This document shows, piece by piece, positions 59,488-64,000 of a DNA stretch of 64,000 bases (its first letter is position 1; the number at the start of each line of letters is the position of its first letter). The notes beneath the pieces are model-generated. The model ran no database searches, had not been told where the DNA came from, and saw only the letters and a program-made list of their open reading frames with translations. Location of the stretch: NCBI GenBank assembly GCA_950295325.1, contig OX485803.1, positions 27,342,001 to 27,406,000 on the forward strand, read 5' to 3'. Made by a program: the position numbers and the translations under genes. The DNA comes from Polytrichum commune. Taxonomy: Eukaryota; Streptophyta; Polytrichopsida; Polytrichales; Polytrichaceae.

Positions 59488-59694
59488 TCAATCCTCAACC
59501 TCACTCTTGTCAGCACGTGCCAATTCTAGCAAGGTAAAATGCATCATCCTTGCACGTAAATGCAATGTCTCGAAATCGTCAAGAAGTTTGCAGGCTAAAG
59601 GCTCATTTTTGTCCGCTTTAAGATTCTCAGAAATTTGTGATTCCAGTGGAGCCAGATTTCGTGAGGACAAACTATGGTGAGTCACCTTTTCCAA
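59488..59694 (-). CDS. Possible exon of an unrecognised minus-strand gene
   Basis: The frame reads NLAPLESQISENLKADKNEP and ends LLELARADKSEVED before a stop. The composition is strongly protein-like and helical. I found no compatible upstream exon, and the DNA to its right is the tandem duplication. It may be the relic of a gene 3' end. Confidence 0.25.
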   Translation of the reverse strand: MEKVTHHSLSSRNLAPLESQISENLKADKNEPLACKLLDDFETLHLRARMMHFTLLELARADKSEVED

Positions 59695-59719
59695 TCAGCA
59701 AGAATTGTGAATTGCTCAC

Positions 59720-60615
59720 ATCAGCCATCAATTATGACCCTTTACATTACCCAATTTCATGTGCACATCGAAGCTTGATAACACCCAAAGAGCCGGAAGC
59801 TCAACCTTCTGAAATTTGTGTCCCAGAATCGTCATGTTTCTTGAGGTTACACACGTGATGGCACGAGGTTAGGTAGAGAAGTGAAAGTTGTTCAACTTGA
59901 AATTTTACTTCCTATGTTGGTGGTGAAGAACTGATGGATCTCATGAGCTACAAAAACCTCACAAACCCTAAAATCTTCCTCCAAACTATGTCAAGAATGT
60001 TCACTATATGAACCTGATCCCATATGCACATTCAGGCCTGATAATACTTGAAGATTTGGAAATTCAGGCTTCAAATTGTCTTCCTGAGCTAGTGAAGATT
60101 TTTACATTTATCTCTTTGAGTTACACAAATGATAATATCAATTCGTATGTGAGAGCATCAGCCTTCAATTATGATCCTTAAAAAAAACCCAATCGCATGC
60201 GCACATTGACGCTTGATAGCACCAGATGAGCCGGAACCTCAACCTTCCAATTTTTTTGTTCCCGAGTGTGTAAAGATAATATGTTACTTGAGGTCACACA
60301 TGTGATGGCACGAGGTTAGGTATGGGAGAGGAAGTTGTTCAACTTGAAATTCTGTTTCCTACGTTGATGGTGAAGAAATGGTGGATCTCATGAGCCATAA
60401 AAACCTCACAAGCCCTAGAATCTTCCTTCAAACTATGTCAAAATTGTTCACCTGCAATGTTGCTTTAGGGTTCTTTTATTTTGTATTCACATTTGGGCTT
60501 GATAACACCTGAAGAGTTGGAAATTTGGGTTTCAAAGTTGTCTTCTTGAGCTAGTGAGGATGTGTACATTTATCTCTTTAAGCATCAATTCGTATGTGAG
60601 AGCATTAGTTGGTGA
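59720..60615. repeat. Tandem duplication, unit about 445 bp
   Basis: Two direct units (about 59720-60160 and 60161-60615) share CAATTATGA, GAGCCGGAA-CTCAACCTTC, GATGGCACGAGGTTAGGTA, AAGTTGTTCAACTTGAAATT and TACATTTATCTCTTT in order. Spacings between matching landmarks run from about 439 to 456 bases, so small indels have accumulated. Confidence 0.75.
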
Positions 60616-61094
60616 TTGTGCCATTATTTCTTTTACCCATAAACCAAACTTTTGGCTTTTGTTTTTCCTACTTCAGGGTTTTGTGTTATCTCTCCTGATT
60701 ACCTTGTTGAAATTGAGGTCACAGTACACATGCTATATAACAATTTGCTTGAGTCTGCCTGTTGCTATTGGCACATGTGTGTTTTGTTTTCTATTTCATT
60801 CTAGGTTTTGATTGCTTTGTATTGAGTATGTAAATCCTTTAAGCTTTTGATTGCTTGCCTCTCTTGGTTAACTGTCTCTCTTGATTCTTATTTTATTGTT
60901 AGAGGTAACCTTTATCTGGAAGTGTTGACGGTGTTTGAACATTGTTACTTACAAGGCTTCTTTACTCATGTTGCAGATGCCCTGAGTATGGCTAGCAAGA
61001 CAACATATAAGAATAATCCTCTAACTGGAAGGGATATACTTCGCCATGTCCTGGTGTTTGACAAATTTGCAGCGACTTTGAAAATTTTGAAGCA

Positions 61095-63322
61095 ATGGAG
61101 GTTGAGTTTCTAGAAGACTGGCTAGTTGCCGCAGCATCCCCGTCTACTTTAAACCCACAGGGAACACCCAAAAAATCCCAAAACCCTGCACCTGCAGCAC
61201 GGCAAATCACGGAGGTGTGTGCAGTCTTTTATTATTTGCTGGAGCTCATCATTATGTAATGCTTCTGACAGAGGTCATTTGTTCAGGTCGATGCGAACCT
61301 TAACGATAAGTTGCAATTGCAGCATTAATTGTCTGGTCATAAGTTTATAGTTTATAGGCTCTTGTGGAATGCAGTATGGCTGGAACTTCTGGATATGTAA
61401 CTTTCTGTGGGTTTCATTAGGCATGTTCTTACAACGTTTGCTTCCAATTGGGTTCTGCTGGGATTGAAAAGCATCCTTTATTGTTAGCTCACAGCTAACA
61501 AGTCTAGTCCTTGCAATTCACTTGATTGTGAACAGCGAGCACTGTCGTGCCAATTTGAGCAGTTTCTGAGAATGTGGGAGGGATTTCTAATGGAAAGGGA
61601 ACAACTCTGAAATGGGCTTACCAATATTTTTGATTTTTTGTCAATAAATATAAAGTCCAGATAGCCAAGTTGTGATTGCTTAGGTAGGGTTTGCACATAG
61701 ATACAGAGAAGCAATGATAACTGTAGCTACTCAAAAGGGTGAAAGGAAAAATTGCATACAAAACTCTTTCCTAATTTCGAGCATATACCAGATTAGGAAT
61801 GCCTTTTAATTTGGAATGAACTGTCTGTAGAATACACATTGTAAGATGATTCTGGGGTGTTATGGTGGGCTTGTCTTTGTTAAGTAGGGGGGTATATTCT
61901 AACACAAGTAATTTCGTTTTCAGGTATGGGGACAACTACGAGCATGCATTCAACAAGGGATACTGGAGAGCCCCCACGTGGAAGCTCTTACGATTATCAA
62001 TCAGCACCGCAAGTCACTCCATGTGGCAGAGACCCAAGCTAAACTTCTTATTGCTCTACTAACTTCAGTGAGATGTGATAACATAGAACTTCTAGGACAG
62101 GCACGTGCTTTTTCCGCCCTCGTGCTCACTCCATGGGTGAGGAAAACATTTGTAATTGCGACCACAAGGCCATCAAAGCAAGTGGAAGCTACCCTGATTC
62201 TTCTTATTGAAAGTTTATGCAAGGCAGTACAGGAGTTTCCAGTTTCAGATATTTATCTGTGTCCAGCCATCCTTCTCCTTGGTACAGTGTGCTCAATTCC
62301 ACAAATTCCTGATGCTTTGAGACTCACATGTCAAGAAGTAATTTCAAGGGAGCTGTGTCTTCGGAAGCATGTCATTGTGCAGGGGGAAATTTCAATTGTG
62401 CTCGCAGGTGCTGGTTATGCCATGGTAGTCGCGAATGGCTATATTAAGACCTCAATTTTACAAGCGGTACTCTCTCTCTGGAGTCATGAAGACATTGGAA
62501 ACTATCAAACAAGAGGGCTCGAATTTCCACCATTGCGCGAGGCTCTAATGCTTTTCCACCTACTGGAGTATCAAGGAATAGCCTTTTCCAAGAATAAAAG
62601 CATACAAGCGGTAGCTGAAATCGACGCAGTGGTGAGAGAAATTGCAGAAAAGGCACTTGAATTTTCATCATCATCATCGTCCCCAGCCACTCAGTGTGCA
62701 GCTTTTATGGCAGCAGCTGGACTTCAAAGAGGGTTAAACCAAAATCAGAGAAGTTACTCTACCAGTACGGATCCCATGGAACAGGAGCTTCAAAGGTTGA
62801 CAGTGTCTTTAAATTCAACTGTGATTAGGGTCTGTGAAGATGCGGCAAGATTATCAAAGAGAATAGATGTATTTTCAGGCCCCAGGGATAAAAAATGGGA
62901 GTATTGTCCGTTGCGAGACATTGGCACAATGAAAACTTTGATTCAGCACAAGCATCGGTGCATTGCTCTGGCTGTGGCTCGAAGCCGAGGTCTTCCTTCT
63001 CACAGCTCCATTTTACAGTGCCTGCTGACAGCGTTGGTGACAGATATCCTGTCACTAGAGGATGTGTACTCTGCCCAAATGAGTGATCTTTATCGGCCTC
63101 TTTCAGATGTGCATCAGTCTGGGAGCGCTCTAGGGACAGTGTTGGGACAGCTTGAAATGCATGTTGGCAGTTCACTGTTTCTTGAGGTGGGTGCAATCGC
63201 TCGGGCCATGTGTGAACAATACACTTCGGTACATGAAAATGTTCAACGGCATACTGAAATTCTCATTTGGCAGTTTTCCCAGGATGTCTATGGAGGCCAT
63301 CGTGTTTTTACTGCTCTTTCAG
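61095..63322 (+). CDS. Unrecognised plant helical (ARM/HEAT-like) protein, 5' part
   Basis: Two exons are seen: 61095-61214 (40 codons, MEVEFLEDWLVAAASPST) and 61924-63322 (466 codons, beginning VWGQLRACIQQGILESPHVE). The join is phase 0, and a phase 1 donor follows (CTTTCAG|GTGAAC), so the gene continues beyond the window. Protein so far: 506 residues, mainly amphipathic helices (QAKLLIALLTSV, LEATLILLIESLCKAV-like, LREALMLFHLLEYQ) with no catalytic motif. The long helical pattern suggests an ARM/HEAT-type solenoid scaffold; that is inference. I think plants have a conserved family of this kind without a known function but cannot name it. A Ser run (SSSSSS) near residue 272 splits the helical part. 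The start is the first ATG leading into the intact frame. Confidence 0.8.
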
Positions 63323-64000
63323 GTGAACATGATTAGCTTGCATTATTCTACTGAGATGAGATTTTCAAAACTTCAATCAACCCTTAAGGACATGGAGTGT
63401 GTTCATAAAGGATATGTGATGATTTGTACAAAATGCTTAACAGGAATTGAAATAAAATTTGTCTGCTCTATGTTATTGAATCCATATTTAGCCCAACCTA
63501 TTATAAAGAGGAAGTGGGACGGAATTCATATGTGATAAAAATGATTAGGTATACGTGGTGTGTATTTGACTCTAGGTCATTTATACGAGCTTAAATTTCC
63601 CTATAATTCAATTTACACTTATGTATGTTTCAATTGGAAAAAAACATATGATTAAAATGATAATTTTAGATAGCATCGCTCTTGACACAATTGGCTAAAA
63701 GTGGAAGTATGCGGCTCAAATATACAATTGGCTAAAAGTGGAAGTATGTGGCTCAAATACACAATTTTGTGCGTGGAGAGGCCCAGATTAGGTCTCTTGG
63801 ACGCTTAGGCCTGCACACCTTTGTATCCTCTTGGATGCTTAGAATAGGTAACAATCTTTGAGCATGCAGATTAATGTATTTTAAACACATGGTGTTCTTT
63901 TTGATGTCCATTCTTGGATCCATACGTAATTACATCACCACTCAAATGTAGGTGTCCAATTGAGATAAGTAACTGAATTAGGACCATTTACTTACCTTAA
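63323..64000 (+). other. Intron of the right-hand gene, with repeats
   Basis: After the phase 1 donor no further exon is visible before the window ends. A direct duplication of TTGGCTAAAAGTGGAAGTATG occurs near 63691 and 63728. Confidence 0.5.
63845..63958 (-). mobile_element. Family A TIR element fragment
   Basis: The outer 115 bases of a reverse copy end CCACTCAAATGTAGGTGTCC, with TTTGAGCATGCAGATTAATGT and GATGTCCATTCTTGGATCC inside. Confidence 0.65.

Larger units (their letters stand above)
59019..61094. other. Upstream region of the right-hand gene
   Basis: It holds a T-run near 59125, a possible minus-strand exon (59488-59694) and a tandem duplication (59720-60615), both listed separately. 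5' UTR exons of the right-hand gene may be present but cannot be seen. Confidence 0.4.

Noticed and set aside
1-64000. CRISPR arrays, operons, bacterial-type elements or tRNA genes
   Set aside because: No regularly spaced short repeats of CRISPR type and no bacterial gene organisation are present. I saw no convincing tRNA cloverleaf by eye, though one could be missed.

Overview
The window is nuclear DNA of a land plant. Every gene I can reconstruct is multi-exonic with GT-AG introns, and the clear homologies are plant families: a class II-type cytosolic small heat shock protein, a NADK1-type NAD kinase, and a PP2C phosphatase of the Arabidopsis PP2C22-like group. Long AT-rich introns packed with small inverted-repeat elements, a 5S-rRNA-bearing repeat and an intron inside a small heat shock gene suggest a TE-rich, possibly non-seed plant. 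That lineage guess is weak, and nothing in the window fixes the species.

Layout. At 0.4-2.6 kb (minus) is a two-exon small heat shock protein gene split by a 1.85 kb intron. At 2.6-6.5 kb is repeat-rich spacer. At 6.57-20.65 kb (plus) I infer one 14-exon gene of about 1030 residues: a Gln-rich N-terminus, a PH-like domain and a Cys/His/Arg-rich C-terminal half that I do not recognise. At 20.7-33.4 kb is gene-poor DNA with several TIR elements, a short GC-rich island with G-box cores and unassigned ORFs. At 33.46-39.75 kb (plus) is a complete 11-exon NAD kinase gene (537 codons). At 41.57-47.66 kb (minus) is a four-exon PP2C gene (346 codons). At 48.5-50.9 kb is a tandem array of about 350 bp units, followed to 59 kb by repeat-dominated DNA. 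At 61.1 kb (plus) begins a gene for an unrecognised helical protein that runs off the right end.

Repeats explain much of the rest. At least nine families of small non-autonomous elements are seen here in two or more copies or with clear terminal inverted repeats (TIRs). They include a ~350 bp family (about ten copies), a ~500-950 bp family, a ~690 bp family with nested insertions, a 947 bp element with 27 bp TIRs, and a 91 bp hairpin flanked by perfect 12 bp direct repeats. A separate repeat carries a full-length 5S-rRNA-like domain with its internal pol III promoter and is probably a Cassandra-type TRIM LTR.

The genes show no operon-like relationship and work in separate processes: protein folding under stress, NADP supply, phosphatase signalling, and two unknown roles. 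What links them is how closely the small elements crowd exons, splice sites and start codons. All gene models were made by eye from reading-frame continuity and splice phase; no alignment or transcript was available.
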